The notes under the pieces: model-generated
Database searches by the model: none
What the model was told of the DNA's origin: nothing
What the model saw: the letters and a program-made list of their open reading frames with translations, nothing else
Part shown: in pieces, positions 21,660-32,559 of the stretch
Layout: each line of letters opens with the position of its first letter
Position numbering within the stretch: position 1 is the first letter of the stretch
Translations under genes and position numbers: made by a program
Assembly: GCA_004194705.1 (NCBI GenBank)
Contig: SADC01000005.1
Span: 248,001 to 312,000, forward strand
Source: Ditylenchus dipsaci
Lineage: Eukaryota; Nematoda; Chromadorea; Rhabditida; Anguinidae
DNA length: 64,000 nucleotides
Reading direction: 5' to 3'

Positions 21660-22335
21660 AGAATGGATCCCCCCCCCAGCCAGCGCAAAATTTACTTTTG
21701 AAGAAGGGAAGGGACCCGTCCCATTTCGATTCTCGTGCTCTGGCATCGGAAACACTTTGGTTTCTGAAAAATCGAAAAAAAAAATCGATTCATAATGGGG
21801 TATCATGGTTTTTAGTCAAAATTTGAAAAACTTGAATTGGTGCCTTTTGAATTTTAAAAGATTAAGGGCTGTATTGGTAAAGAAAGCTAATACAAGGGGC
21901 TAAGTTTATGGAAAAACGTTAAAAAGGTAAATGTATATATATTTGGCTGCTTTACCATGTTTTTCAACTTGGACCGGGGCAAAAATATACTCTATATGCA
22001 TTTTACGGTCAAGAGTGCTTCTTGGAATCATGTCTAAGGTAAGTGAGTGCGCGCATCTCTAACTCTCAAGACCCCTGCGCCCCCTTCGGGGCTTGGGGAC
22101 TTGAGAGGGGCTTCAAAATTTAAAAGACACCAATTCAAATTTTCAGAGTTATTGAGTTGTAAGGCACTGCCCCGTGCGCCCCTTCGGGGGCGCACGGGGC
22201 TTGGAGTTGAGATGCGCACACCCACATACCTTAGACACGAATCACTCGGAAGTGACTCTGGATGCATGAAAAAGCATGCATACCAGAGTTTATTTATGCG
22301 GTAGGCCCCAGTATTCAAAACTATGTTCAACATTT
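21660..22335. repeat. Family A composite element, second copy
   Basis: The arm-derived GGGGTATCATGGTTTTTAGT precedes a core at 21965-22335 on the plus strand. GTCTAAG is followed by GTAAGT at 22039 and the stems are present. About 60 bp of unrelated sequence with a second CCCCTTCGGGG hairpin interrupts the top of stem I near 22085-22170. The Sm-like region reads GAGTTTATTTATGCGG here. Confidence 0.75.
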
Positions 22336-22339
22336 TTTT

Positions 22340-22930
22340 GGACATTCTACAGTCTAGCTCATTTTTCAAGAAATTGATTTTTTCAAAAGGCCATATCTCA
22401 ACATTCAAATTATTGAAAAGAACCCTGAAGCACGGGTTTGTAGCTCTTAAGTTGCGCTACAACATGGTCATGAGTTGTTGTCGTGACGCCTGTAGTTTAA
22501 TGAAACATTTGATCACTTGAAGTGATAAAAATGCATGTCAACTTCTTAAAATGACCTCACAAGTGTTCGGAGCCAAATGACGACTTTTCCACAAGAATCG
22601 AGCTAAGTTATATATGTCATTTGAAAGAGGAGCAGGAATAGGGCTACAACCCTGTATATTTGGGATTTTTGAGTTGCAATATTTGTATTTTAAAAAGTGA
22701 GCCCAAAAGTCCGCAAAAGACTCATGGAACACCGGTTATTATTACTTCACTCTGGATAAATTTTGAAATTTTGTTGTTTTTGTATCAATACGTCGAAATT
22801 CCGCGTATTTTCGACATAACTAACACTTATCCAGTGCTTATTGTTATAGTGATGCTAAAAAATTTAATTTTAACGTAACAATTCAAAAACATGAAAGATT
22901 TGGAGTCCCAAAATAAGTACAAATCTTGTT
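22340..22930. other. Gene-free stretch with a mariner-end fragment
   Basis: No gene. At about 22607-22732, TATGTCATTTGAAAGAGGAG and ATAGGGCTACAA resemble the inner end of the mariner remnant at 61710-62318, so this is probably a solo end of the same family. Confidence 0.4.
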
Positions 22931-22939
22931 AATAAGTAC

Positions 22940-23388
22940 AGACCAGGCATGGACACGGGCCGAATTTTGGCGGCTCGGCCAGGGCCGTGATAGTTTGGCC
23001 CGGCCACCTCTTTTTAGTCTTCAGCCCGGCCTGGGCTGGGCCCGGAATCCCTGCTTCAAATATACTCAAAAAATTTTTGACAAAAATTTTCGACAAATCT
23101 CGGAAAAATACCAGTGTTTTTCTCAATTTTGTAAAAAATACGCTGTTACGCACTTTTGATTAGAGAAGATACTAGAAATATACCGGTATTAATCTCGGAA
23201 TTTTGAAAATCGGTATTTTCGGCAACCCTATGAGGAGCTTTGGTTGGGTGTTTTAGGCGGAAAATTCAATGAGAATATAACGGGCTTCAGGGCCGGGCCT
23301 GCACAAAGCTTTTTCGGCCCGGCCTGGCCCGAATCCCGGTGAACCGGGCCAAGCCCGAGCCGGGCCGGCCGTGTCCACCCCGGTACAG
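22940..23388. repeat. GC-rich-armed foldback element
   Basis: The arms start GGCATGGACACGGGCCGAAT and are inverted at the right end (GGCCGGCCGTGTCCACCCCG). They are rich in GGCCCGGCC. The 250-bp centre is AT-rich and non-coding. Confidence 0.7.
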
Positions 23389-24213
23389 ACGGGTGTCTCA
23401 ATGACTAACTGCTCTCTCAAGCTCATTATTTAAAGTAAACATTTGGTACCAGAAAATTTCAAAACGATTATTATTTGAGAATAGTCATCATCATCGGCAC
23501 GTGCAGCCGATGAAACCCGCCTTGACGGGGGTCAGTAGATAAAATGGCCTAAAATGGTCTGGTGCGCCTTCTGTCAGAAATGTACAACATATAGCTAATA
23601 TGTTTTGTAATACCGAAAATTTGATTGAACTCATGATCACTTATCACTCTGACCCTTAAGCGTCAGCCCTTAAGACTTTTGCCAGTTTTACGAAGAACAC
23701 AATCGTTTTTCAGATTTTATTTCAAAACTAAAAACTGGCTCAAATTGGGTTTTGAAACATGTGACAAATAGGCCGGATAAGCTTAGGTAATGCTGAAATT
23801 TTTTCAGACGTTATTTGGATTTTCGAAAAAAGAATAAATGTAAATGTGAGCTTCTTCGTGTCTCTATTTTGCCTTGGATTTCCCTTCATCCAAAAAAATA
23901 CATTCCTAAAATTGTGAGTTTTCAAAATTGCCATGTTTTTACAAAAAAACGCCTATACTCTCGTGCTTTTGGTTGTTTTAAAATATGCTTTATGGTCTCT
24001 AAAAGAACACTTTCTGTGCTAAAAATGATGCGCTACTTAATTATATATGCCATACAGACTGAATCATAGAACAGTGTCAAAAGTTATTCTGAAATCAGAC
24101 CAAAAAAATGAAGAAAAATAAAAAACCCCGAGTTTGTAGCCTTCTCCTTATGTGTCACATTTTTCAAAGGTTGATTTGAGCAAGTTTTTAGGTTTGGAAA
24201 AAAACTCAAAATA

Positions 24214-24581
24214 CAGGGTGTTCCAAGAATTTTGAAACACTTTTAATGGTCATAACTTTTTTTCATACGTCTATTTTGGACATTCCGCGTAAGCAGGTCA
24301 GCTCAGCTCGCTCTAGCAATTTTTTAGTATATAATGTCAAAAACACGATTTTTGCTTGGTCCCCATGTGGTTTGGGCCTTGCCGGTGCAGAGGCCATCCA
24401 CAGACCAGGACCCAAGCCATAGTGGGACCTAGCGAAAAGCATGTTTTCGACATCATTTACCGAAAAAGTTGCTAGAGCAAGCTGAGCCGAACATATTTTA
24501 CGGAATTTTCGGAATTAAAGATTCGCTGTATGAAAAAATTTATGACCGTTCAAAGTGTTTCAAAATTCTTTGGACACCCTG
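24214..24581. mobile_element. Mariner-type palindromic MITE, CAGGGTGTTCC ends, TA duplication
   Basis: TA flanks both ends (24212-24213 and 24582-24583). The tips are CAGGGTGTTCCAAGAATTTT and its complement with minor changes, and pairing continues over about 130 bp per side. TA duplication with CAGGGTG tips is typical of IS630-Tc1-mariner non-autonomous elements. Confidence 0.8.
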
Positions 24582-24599
24582 TACCATTGAAAATACTAC

Positions 24600-26450
24600 C
24601 ATTTCCTGTCACAGTTTGAGTAAAAAGGCGTCACAATAACAATACCTCCAGTCCCGACTCCAACCCTACTCGTCTGCTTCTTTTTATGAGCAGTATAAGC
24701 AAATCATTTCACTGCTATAAATCTTTGTGCGAATTTACATAAAATTATACCGTTTGAGTTCTTATCAATACTAATTACCAACAACACGTGGCCGAATTTG
24801 GGGTTTTCGTACATAGCGCTTTGTAGGCTGTCGTTTCAGCCCAAACACTCAATTCCCCGTGTTTGAGGGGTCCGACCAAGCAAAAAAATACTGAAGTTCT
24901 CTTTTTAAAATTAAAAAAAAACAATATTAAACAAATTTAAAAAGTTTATATCGGTCTACCCACTTATTAGTTTAAAGGTTGAATTTTTACCATAGGTCTA
25001 AAAAAGGTTTTCAATGAAAGTTTAACGATCCTGGCATAAATTTAAAAGTAAACAGATAACGAAAAATCTTCGAAATTAATACGAATCCACTGCCTTTATT
25101 AACGCAATAGAAGCTCGCTTTTTTTTCAATAACAGCTAAGTGAAAATCTACATCAAAGTAATAAATACTTTCATTACATCATACACAAAAAAATACCTAA
25201 ACAATAAATAATTTCTCTCAAGGTACCATGGTTTATCAACGAAGAGGCTTTGCGAAATCTGGATTGGCAGAAAACATTTTGTTACCCGGAAAATGTTTTT
25301 TCTAATTATTATTATTTGCATTGATGATATAAATTTCATGCGTTGATCTAGTTAAATCTTAAGTCGACATTTAATAGTCGTGGTGCAATGAGAGTCGACC
25401 ATTTCGTCCGATCTGGAATTTCAAACAAGGTTGACCTCTTTTTTGAAAATAGGGTCTCGTTAAAGCGGGAACGCGGATCTTATTGGAAAAACAATTTAAA
25501 TTTTCAGTAACAACTGGTAAAGTTGAATCCCTACAATATTTGGACTAGACTGGCGGATTAATCTTGGCAAAATTTTCGAAATTTTCCATAAATTGAGGTA
25601 AAAAATGGTCGGTCTCTAAGCGGTAACGAACTTGAGGGGTTGCATTGCAGCAGCAGTACGAGACTGTAACAGAAAATAATGTTAAAGGTAATTGTCGCAT
25701 ATTTTCGGAGTGAAAAATAATCTACCCCAATTAATGTCTCATAAAAGCCGCTGCGTTTAAAAACCATGGTTTTTTAAAGTCTAACATACTACTAATGCAT
25801 CTGAGCATAAATATATTGTTAGTAGACTAAAACGTTTTCAAATGGAGCAAGCCATCCATTTTTCATTCTGTGGAGTCAGCGATTTTAAATGAGCTGTTTT
25901 GAGAATAGGTAGGAAAAAATTCGACAATGCAATTTTAGACGGATGAGAAGTAGTTAATATAGCTGGAGGATTGTATAGCTCCATAAATTCATGTAAGCTT
26001 GAGCGATTAGTTGCAATTTTTCGTGTTGGTTCTTTAAGTCAGCTTCATCATTTAAAGTGTTACCAGTTAAGGCATTTTGTTATAAAAGTTGCACCTAAGT
26101 CGGCCCGACATCAAATGGGCCGGACTGGCCCGGAGCGGGCCGCTACCCTCTGGCCAAGATAGAAATCTCTCAGCCCGACTCGGTAGGCCCGGTGTATCTA
26201 ATGTACCCTAAAATGTCTAACTTTTCATCAAGAATTTTTTTTTCTGAAAAATAAATAATTTTTTCCGTTAAAAAAATTCTACCCTACCGGAGTATAACCC
26301 CCAAATGAATTTTTTTTTAAAGTGTTTCCAAACACCTATATCGACCTAAAATCACTCAGAAGCTCAAAAAAGACATTATTTTTGAGTTCTGGTGGATAAA
26401 AAATCGAGTTTGGGACCACTCAAAAGTACCATTTTGACCATTTTTGAAGG
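24600..26450. other. Gene-free AT-rich stretch
   Basis: No gene supported. Small open frames at 25148-25340 and 25971-26162 show no family resemblance; the second ends in GGGCCGGACTGGCC repeat sequence. No strong inverted repeats stood out. Confidence 0.4.
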
Positions 26451-26461
26451 ATTTAGGCCGT

Positions 26462-26665
26462 ATTAGGGTGGAAATGGACCGAAAGGATCCGATTTCGAAC
26501 AAAAAGAAGAGATGTTGAACATAGTTTTGTTGACTGGGGCCTACGCATAAACTCTGGTATGCATGCTTTTTCATGCATCCAGAGTCACTTTTGAGTGATT
26601 TGTGTCTGAGGTATGTGGCTGTGCGCATCTCAACCCCAAGCAACCAAGCCCCAGCGCAGGGGACT
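26462..26665 (-). repeat. Family A core, truncated copy
   Basis: It carries the 3' half of the core in minus sense: the CTCTGG...GCATGC hairpin, TCACTTTTGAGTGA, and the GTGTCTGAGGTATGTGGCTG end. The donor-bearing arm is missing; sequence leaves the family at about 26665 after CCCAGCGCAGGGG. Confidence 0.65.
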
Positions 26666-26844
26666 TCATTCAAACTTAAAAATTTTTAATTCAAAAGACT
26701 TTAATTCAAAACCTTTTTTTAGCATCAAAATGGCAATAAGCAGTAGATAAAATGCACTTGTACCTTCAAATTCCTGTTTTTTACCAAATGTCCTTTTTTT
26801 AATTTTTTTCAAATAAATTAATATTATAATATTCCAAAGCTTAC

Positions 26845-27022
26845 TTTTTAGCTCGGCTTTGCGCTCATTAAGTCTGTTTAAGTTTTGAAAATAATCTTCT
26901 TCTCTCTTTTTTTCAAAACTTTTGCTTTTCTCGGCCAACATTTTAAGCGTCAAGTTCACGGATGGAAGAGTCGTACAATGGTCAAAAAGCAATAAAGAAA
27001 CTAGTATGATAAAAATATTCAT
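26845..27022 (-). CDS. First exon of a small secreted coiled-coil protein (paralogue of the gene at 54.7 kb)
   Basis: The ATG at 27022 opens a signal-peptide-like start, MNIFIILVSLLLFDHC, followed by a charged helical stretch KSFEKKREEDYFQNLNRLNE and RKAELK. The exon stops at a GTAAGC donor in phase 1, at the same position and phase as the donor of the gene at 54668-56951, whose exon also ends ERKAELE. This shared exon end supports paralogy. The downstream exon was not found; the sequence runs into repeats. It could be a truncated or pseudogenic copy. Confidence 0.5.
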
Positions 27023-27309
27023 AGTTAAATTAGTTGTCTAAATGTCAGTTTTAATAGATTAATCAAAAAAAAATCACAAACAGCATGAATGAACTTATTG
27101 AAAATATTGATGTTAGTGTTGAAAAAATGGCTATGATCAAAGGGAAACAATTTTGACTGCCTCTTCTCATAGTTTAAATCGACATCATTAATACTTAACG
27201 CACTAATATTGACCCATGGCGAGCATCTTAATATATAGGTCTTGAAATAACATCGAAAAGACAGGGTTGTTTTGCATTGCATAGTGATTATTTCAAATCT
27301 AGTCAACTT

Positions 27310-27835
27310 TTTGTGTCAAGCTACGAAAGAGGTAAAAAAGTGTTCATTCTTCAGTAACTAAACATAAAATTTAAAATTCACTTTGAATTTAAAGCCACTT
27401 TAGCTTTGCGGAATGTTAGGTTGAAGAAATAAGAAATTTTTTTAACGACGTAAGGAAAATTTCTTATTAGCTCAAAAACAATGCCCAAGAAAGCACAACC
27501 TTTAAATCATTTCTTTATAGTCAGCTTTTTTCTTTCCGTCTATTGAAAATTTCAAGAAATAGCTTCTGTATGACAACTCTAAATATTCAGTGCACAACTA
27601 GCTTCTGCACATGCTAGACTAGTCATGAGGCTATAGGGTGTCTTGAGAAGCAGAGAAAAATTGATTTTTCGGTTTTTAGATATACGTCTTCAGACCTGGC
27701 TGAAATGCCTTATAATGGGGTTGCTCAAAAGGTGTGTTTGAACACTTTTTAATATGTTGAAACGTGTAAAAAAAAGATGTTTTCAGGCGCCACCGACCAT
27801 TTTTGCAAAAAAATATTTTTTGATCAAAATTTGAC
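27310..27835. other. Gene-free stretch
   Basis: AT-rich sequence between the secreted-protein exon and a family A core. No gene, RNA or clear repeat seen. It may include upstream regulatory sequence of the minus-strand exon at 26845-27022. Confidence 0.35.
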
Positions 27836-27837
27836 TT

Positions 27838-28060
27838 TTTGCCTTTTTTGCCATGAATTTTCATGCATCCATAGTCACTTTCGGGTGATTTGTGTCTAAG
27901 GTATGTGGGTGTGCGCATCTCAACTCCAAGCCCCTGCGCCCCCGGCACAGGGGGCTTGAGAGTTAGAGATGCGCGCACTCACTAACCTTAGACATAATTC
28001 CGAGAAGTACTCCTGATCATGAAAATATATAGAGTCTCTTTGCCCCTTGCTTCTGTAAGA
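27838..28060 (-). repeat. Family A core, copy with decayed donor and stem
   Basis: In minus sense the leader-like segment and TCTAAG are kept, but the donor reads GTTAGT instead of GTAAGT, and the stem top has lost the UUCG loop (CCCCCGGCACAGGGG). The GTGATTTGTGTCTAAGG end is intact. Confidence 0.65.
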
Positions 28061-28086
28061 AAACACGGTTAAAATGAATAATAGGA

Positions 28087-28344
28087 TACCGTATTTTCTT
28101 TATTAACACCCCCTCTTCAATAAACGCCCCTCTCTAATAACGCCCCCCTTCAGTGACCTATATCTTAGCCAAAAAAATAATTTTGCAAATCTGTTTTTTG
28201 CGCGTTCTTAATTAGCACGAGTTCACCTAATTCCACTTTTCAGATTTTGGTTGAGCACCCAAAAATCTCAAATCGAAAATTTTTTCCGATTTTTTAAGGG
28301 TTGAAAAATAAACGCCCCGGGGCGTTAATAGAGAAAATACGGTA
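28087..28344. repeat. MITE with TACCGTATTTTCT ends
   Basis: TACCGTATTTTCTTTATTAA at the left is inverted at the right (TTAATAGAGAAAATACGGTA). The subterminal zones are rich in AACGCCCC. The same tip is seen at 28783, 39497-41570, 17260 and 16780, indicating a dispersed family. Confidence 0.75.
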
Positions 28345-28959
28345 TGCAGGTACCCTCTTCAAGTGTTTTGCCTTGGTTCCCCAAAGCAAAAAAGTCAAAT
28401 TGGTCAGAAAATTTTTCAAAAAATTCCCTCTTTTATTCAAGTCTTATTTGTGCGCTCTTTAGAGACTAATCGCAATTGCGTACTAAGGAAGCTTCGTCTT
28501 TTTCAATCAATACTTAATTGTTATGCGCATAAACTCAGCTAAACAGCACGGCATATTATACAAAACTATATACAATCAACCTATATATTCTTATAAAGTC
28601 TCCTTGTTAAAAAAATATAAATTAACCCGATGTGACCTTCCAATAAGACCAACTTCTTATAAGGGACCACCTTTGTGCATAGCCATGCCTTCTTATAAAA
28701 CCCCTCCCTTTAACCCGGGTTTTTTGAAAGTAACTTAATAGTTTTTGCAGAGAGGCACATTCTCAGACGTAACGATATTTGACTACCGTATTTTCTGTAT
28801 ATATACCGACCCTCTCTAATAAACACACTAGAAACCCAAAAAGTCCAAAAAATCCTCGCCAAGTTTGAAGTGGCGCGTTTGTTTGCACCTTTAACTCGGC
28901 GTTTCATGGAATTATTTTTAAAATTTTTTTCAAATTTAAGAACAGTAACTTCTCGCATT

Positions 28960-29245
28960 TCAGCCGTGCTTGGGATCCGCATTGAGCGCACACCGGCTTT
29001 TCGTCAGCTTTCCCAATAAAATGGTCAGTTATATCATACCGGTATGCATCTGTAACTCGTTTGTTTGCGTGCTTAGGTGATTTTGGCCAGGCTTTTTTGC
29101 TGCTGTTGCATGCATTCGCAGGTAAAGCGGGTGATGTTATTTTGAAGGCTAGAAGTGGCATTGCTTTTTTTGGCGTACTTCCTCTTGCTCCATTTGCGAC
29201 TTTTAGGGTTTGTTCATTCTGCTTCATTCAGCCGAGCTTGTAGAG
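28960..29245 (-). pseudogene. Possible piggyBac-like transposase C-terminal fragment
   Basis: The minus strand reads RVTDAYRYDITDHFIGKADE then KPVCAQCGSQARLKCEK. A conserved Arg-x-Asp...His followed by a Cys-x2-Cys pair and another Cys is the layout of the C-terminal cysteine domain of piggyBac-type transposases. An acidic stretch (DEEQDS region, 29250-29330) lies upstream in a different frame. The rest of the transposase is absent. Only the motif pattern supports the call. Confidence 0.4.
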
Positions 29246-29352
29246 AGTCTTGTTCTTCATCTTCAAGTCCCTCTTCCTCCTCATTGATGGCCTCCACATT
29301 CTCTTCATCAGAGTCGTTAGGATCGACAGGTAAAAAGAACTGGCTTGAGTCA

Positions 29353-30160
29353 GAATCCCCCCCACGGAGACTGATCAGGTGGAGGAGATAACGTCATATT
29401 CGTGTTTCTCGACCCCGATTTCATGAGAAAGCCGGCTGTTTTTTTGGTTCTGAGAAAAAAAATTTTTTCGAACCGCAGGGGGGTATCATGGTTTTTTAGT
29501 CAAAATTGAAAAATTTAAATTGGCGCCTTTTGAATTTAAAAGGGAATAAGGCTGTATTGGGAGGGGAAGGAAAAAGGGGCCACTGATCACACAGGGCCCA
29601 CTAACAAGAAGATGTTGAACATAGTTTTGAATACTGGGGCCTACCGCATAAACTCTGGTATGCATGCTTTTTCATGCATCCAGAGTCACTTTCGAGTGAT
29701 TTGTGTCTAAGGTATGTGGGTGTGCGCATCTCAACTCCAAGCCCCCAAGCCCCCTGCGCCCCGAAGGGGCGCAGGGGCTTGAGAGTTAGAGATGCGCGCA
29801 CACACTTACCTTAGACATGATTCCGAGAAGTACTCTTGACCATAAAATGCATATAGAGTCTTTTTTTGCCACGGCCCAGTTGAAAAACATGGTGAGGCAG
29901 TCGAAGAATATAGATATTCAAATTTATAATGTTCTGCCATAAAAGTGGCCCCTTTTATTCCCTTCCCCTCCCAATACAGCCCTTATTCCCTTTAAAATCA
30001 AAAGGCGCCAATTTAAATTTTTCAAATTTTGACTAAAAAACCATGATACCCCCCTGTGGTTCAAAAAAATTTTTTTTTTTCATTAAAAAAAAAACAGCGG
30101 CTTTCTCATGAAATCGGGGTCGAGAAACACGAATATGAAGTTATCTCCTCCACCCGATTC
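29353..30160. repeat. Family A composite element, third full copy
   Basis: Ends CCCCCCACGGAGACTGATCA and inverted TATCTCCTCCACC. Arms pair over about 250 bp. The core at 29606-29880 is in minus sense with ACTTAC (donor GTAAGT) at 29804-29809, leader intact, stem I capped by CCCCGAAGGGG (UUCG in core sense), and both distal hairpins. Arm identity with the copy at 12893-13736 is high. Confidence 0.85.
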
Positions 30161-30825
30161 TGAACTGCAACCAAAGAACTACTTGAAGATCATCGCCAAT
30201 TTGTAGTGATTCAAAGGCTTCTTCCAATATCGACCAAACGCTTACGGTTAGCTTACACCAGAACAAGATTGCTGGACTTAAACCGGTCCAACACTTCAAA
30301 ATACTGACCGGGCATATTGATTATAATTTGAGAGAGTTGTTTATGTATATTTTGTACAGCAGTGTACAGCAAAATGCTTTTATCATCATTCTGTTAAAAA
30401 ATGAGAGAAAGCGGCACTTTAAATTTAATATATACAATGAGGACATTTGTCCTTTGTATGGACGGGACAATTGTCCTCTATATGAAATGTCCTCTATATT
30501 GTCCTCTACATTAATACCAAAATTTGGCCCATTTTGGTCTTATCTTCATACTTTTTTTTTTCTCTATTTGAAGAAGTCGACTCATAAGACGAAGAAAATA
30601 GATACGCCAGCGACCGATCACTCGAAGAAAATGAACTTTTTCTAAATGAACTATTTTCAGTTTGTTACAATGTACAATGTATGTTAATGTTTTTCACATC
30701 CTTGTTAATTTTATTATTATAGTTTTTCCCACTTTCTGGTTTTTTCTCTCTCTCTCTCTGATGAACCGACCCCTAGAGGTAGGCTGAAAATAACCGACCA
30801 GTCGTTATAGTAGGGAAAATAGGTA

Positions 30826-30892
30826 CAGTCGAGTGTCGGCAAAAGATACACATGGTCCGGTCCGAGGGTGTATCTATATCGAGACTTAACTG
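30826..30892. mobile_element. 67-bp pogo-like mini-MITE with TA duplication
   Basis: TA on both sides. Tips are CAGTCGAGTGTCGGC and CGAGACTTAACTG inverted. One of the shortest complete inverted-repeat elements in the window. Confidence 0.65.
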
Positions 30893-30898
30893 TATAAA

Positions 30899-31151
30899 CC
30901 AGTATGGGTCATAACTCTTAGCGATTTTTCAAATTTTTAGTCAGAATTGATTTTTTCTTTTTCGCATATTTCTTCATTTCTTCATAAAAATCATTTCCAA
31001 ATAACAGTGACATGCTAAAACATGCTTAATTTGAACAGAAATCACATATCAATGAAAATGAAGGATTTCATGAAGAAATATGCGAAAAAGAAAAAAAATC
31101 GATTCTGACTAAAAATTTGAAAAAAACGCGAAGAGTTATGACACATACTGG
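30899..31151. repeat. Palindromic MITE, 253 bp
   Basis: CCAGTATGGGTCATAACTC at the left is complemented at the right end (GAGTTATGACACATACTGG). Arms extend about 100 bp through ATTTTTAGTCAGAATTGATT. It abuts the 67-bp mini-MITE. Confidence 0.75.
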
Positions 31152-32299
31152 TAGTAATATGGTTAACTTAAAAATGCAGTGTAATTTATTCAATAAGTAA
31201 ATCAACAATAAGTTTGATCCAACACCCTACATTTTTTAATTTGCTTTAAAAATCACGACTTTTTTTTAGAAGTAGCTTGTAAACACAGCACTGCAGCAAA
31301 CATAGCTTGTAGACAACACAGTCCTAAAAGAACACTTGAATATTTGCCACTATTGGCGGAATTTTCCGGTGTATTGCTGTGGCCGAAGCCCCAAGGATAT
31401 CCTTGAATGTGGAGTTGCAGTTGCTAAACTGCGAATTGACTTTTGTGAATGCAGGCAGAGGCGTTTGCAAAGCAGCTCCATCAGAACAAGACTTTGTTGG
31501 ACTTAAACCGGTCCAACACTTCAAAATAGATACTATCTGAACAGTTTTTACATAATTTCGTCAATTTATCGGGGGTTTTTTACCTGATATCTGACAGCCT
31601 TGACAGAAACTGGATCACAAAATTAGGCTGTCTCAAATCCAAATGATGTCCAGAGCCCCACACACTGTAGAATACAGTCCTCTTTTAAGGTTAGTCATGC
31701 CTTGGTTTTTTTTTCGGTCACCCCTCCTGTTGACCACTGAATTTACTTATTACTAATAAATTTTTCACAGTTTGTAATTTTTTAATAATTTTGTATATTA
31801 TTAATATTTATAATAAGGTTTGAGATAAATTATTTGAAAAAAGTTCTGCTACAAAATTTTGGACTACCATGAACCAGAGATAGGATCTGCATTTTTTCAA
31901 TTTTTATTTTTTTAGCTGCAGCAATTTTTTTATCTTTTTTCAGATTTTCACCTTTTGCCTTAAAAAAAAATAAGATCAATATTCATTCTTTTTCAAACAG
32001 TCAAATATGCGTTTGAAAGATAAAACAGCTAGCTTAAAATGAAAACGACAAATTTTTTTTCAAAATTAGACTAATAAAGGTAAAAATATCATTTTATAAT
32101 ATTTTTGCTTTGGAATAGCTGAAAGTTTTACAAATAAACAATACCGGATCCAATGCTCCATTTCTACAAAATAAAAAAAATGTTTTTGATAGTGAAAAAA
32201 ATCCCTACGTGAATATATATTAGAAAGTTGATTCAAACTGAGTCCATAATATTTTCAATAGCGTCAAATCTGATCATATCGGAAGTGAATCCACTAGTA

Positions 32300-32559
32300 T
32301 TATGTGCTAAACAGGTGTCCGTGTAAATTTTCAAAAGTGGTAGCATTGCAGTCGGGTTTGAAGAAGTCGTTAGGGGTCCCGGAGCTGCACATGCTAATCA
32401 CAATCTCAGTACAGTACTGGAAGTTCCAAGGCACTTCTACTCCCAGAGCTGCAGTTGAAGCATCTCCGCAGACTGGCTTTACACAAGCCGATGTGCTGTT
32501 GTAAAACACATTTCACGGCCTTTTCAACTGGGTAACTAGTCCTTCATCAGTGTCTGGCA
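32300..32559 (-). CDS. S28 peptidase exon 7 with frame lesions
   Basis: It starts after an acceptor CTGAG with TGCCAGACACTG (CQTL, matching the family CQ after the AWPxx motif), then shifts frame at GACTAG to GLVTQLK, meets a TGA, and continues [30 protein letters not shown] and [14 protein letters not shown] before a TAA at 32300-32302. The shifts sit in A-runs. Either this gene is decaying or the assembly has small indels here. Confidence 0.6.

Larger units (their letters stand above)
30180..32290. other. Non-coding stretch 3' of the recognised peptidase exons
   Basis: A 35-bp segment containing GACTTAAACCGGTCCAACAC occurs twice, at about 30261-30305 and 31488-31531, both next to CAGAACAAGA. 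This is a local duplication with diverged flanks. A 66-codon minus ORF at 31324-31524 overlaps the second copy but shows no S28 motif. The missing S28 C-terminal exons were searched for here and not found. Confidence 0.45.

Noticed and set aside
31324..31524. 66-codon minus ORF as a further S28 exon
   Set aside because: No S28 motif in any frame, and it overlaps a duplicated segment of unknown nature.
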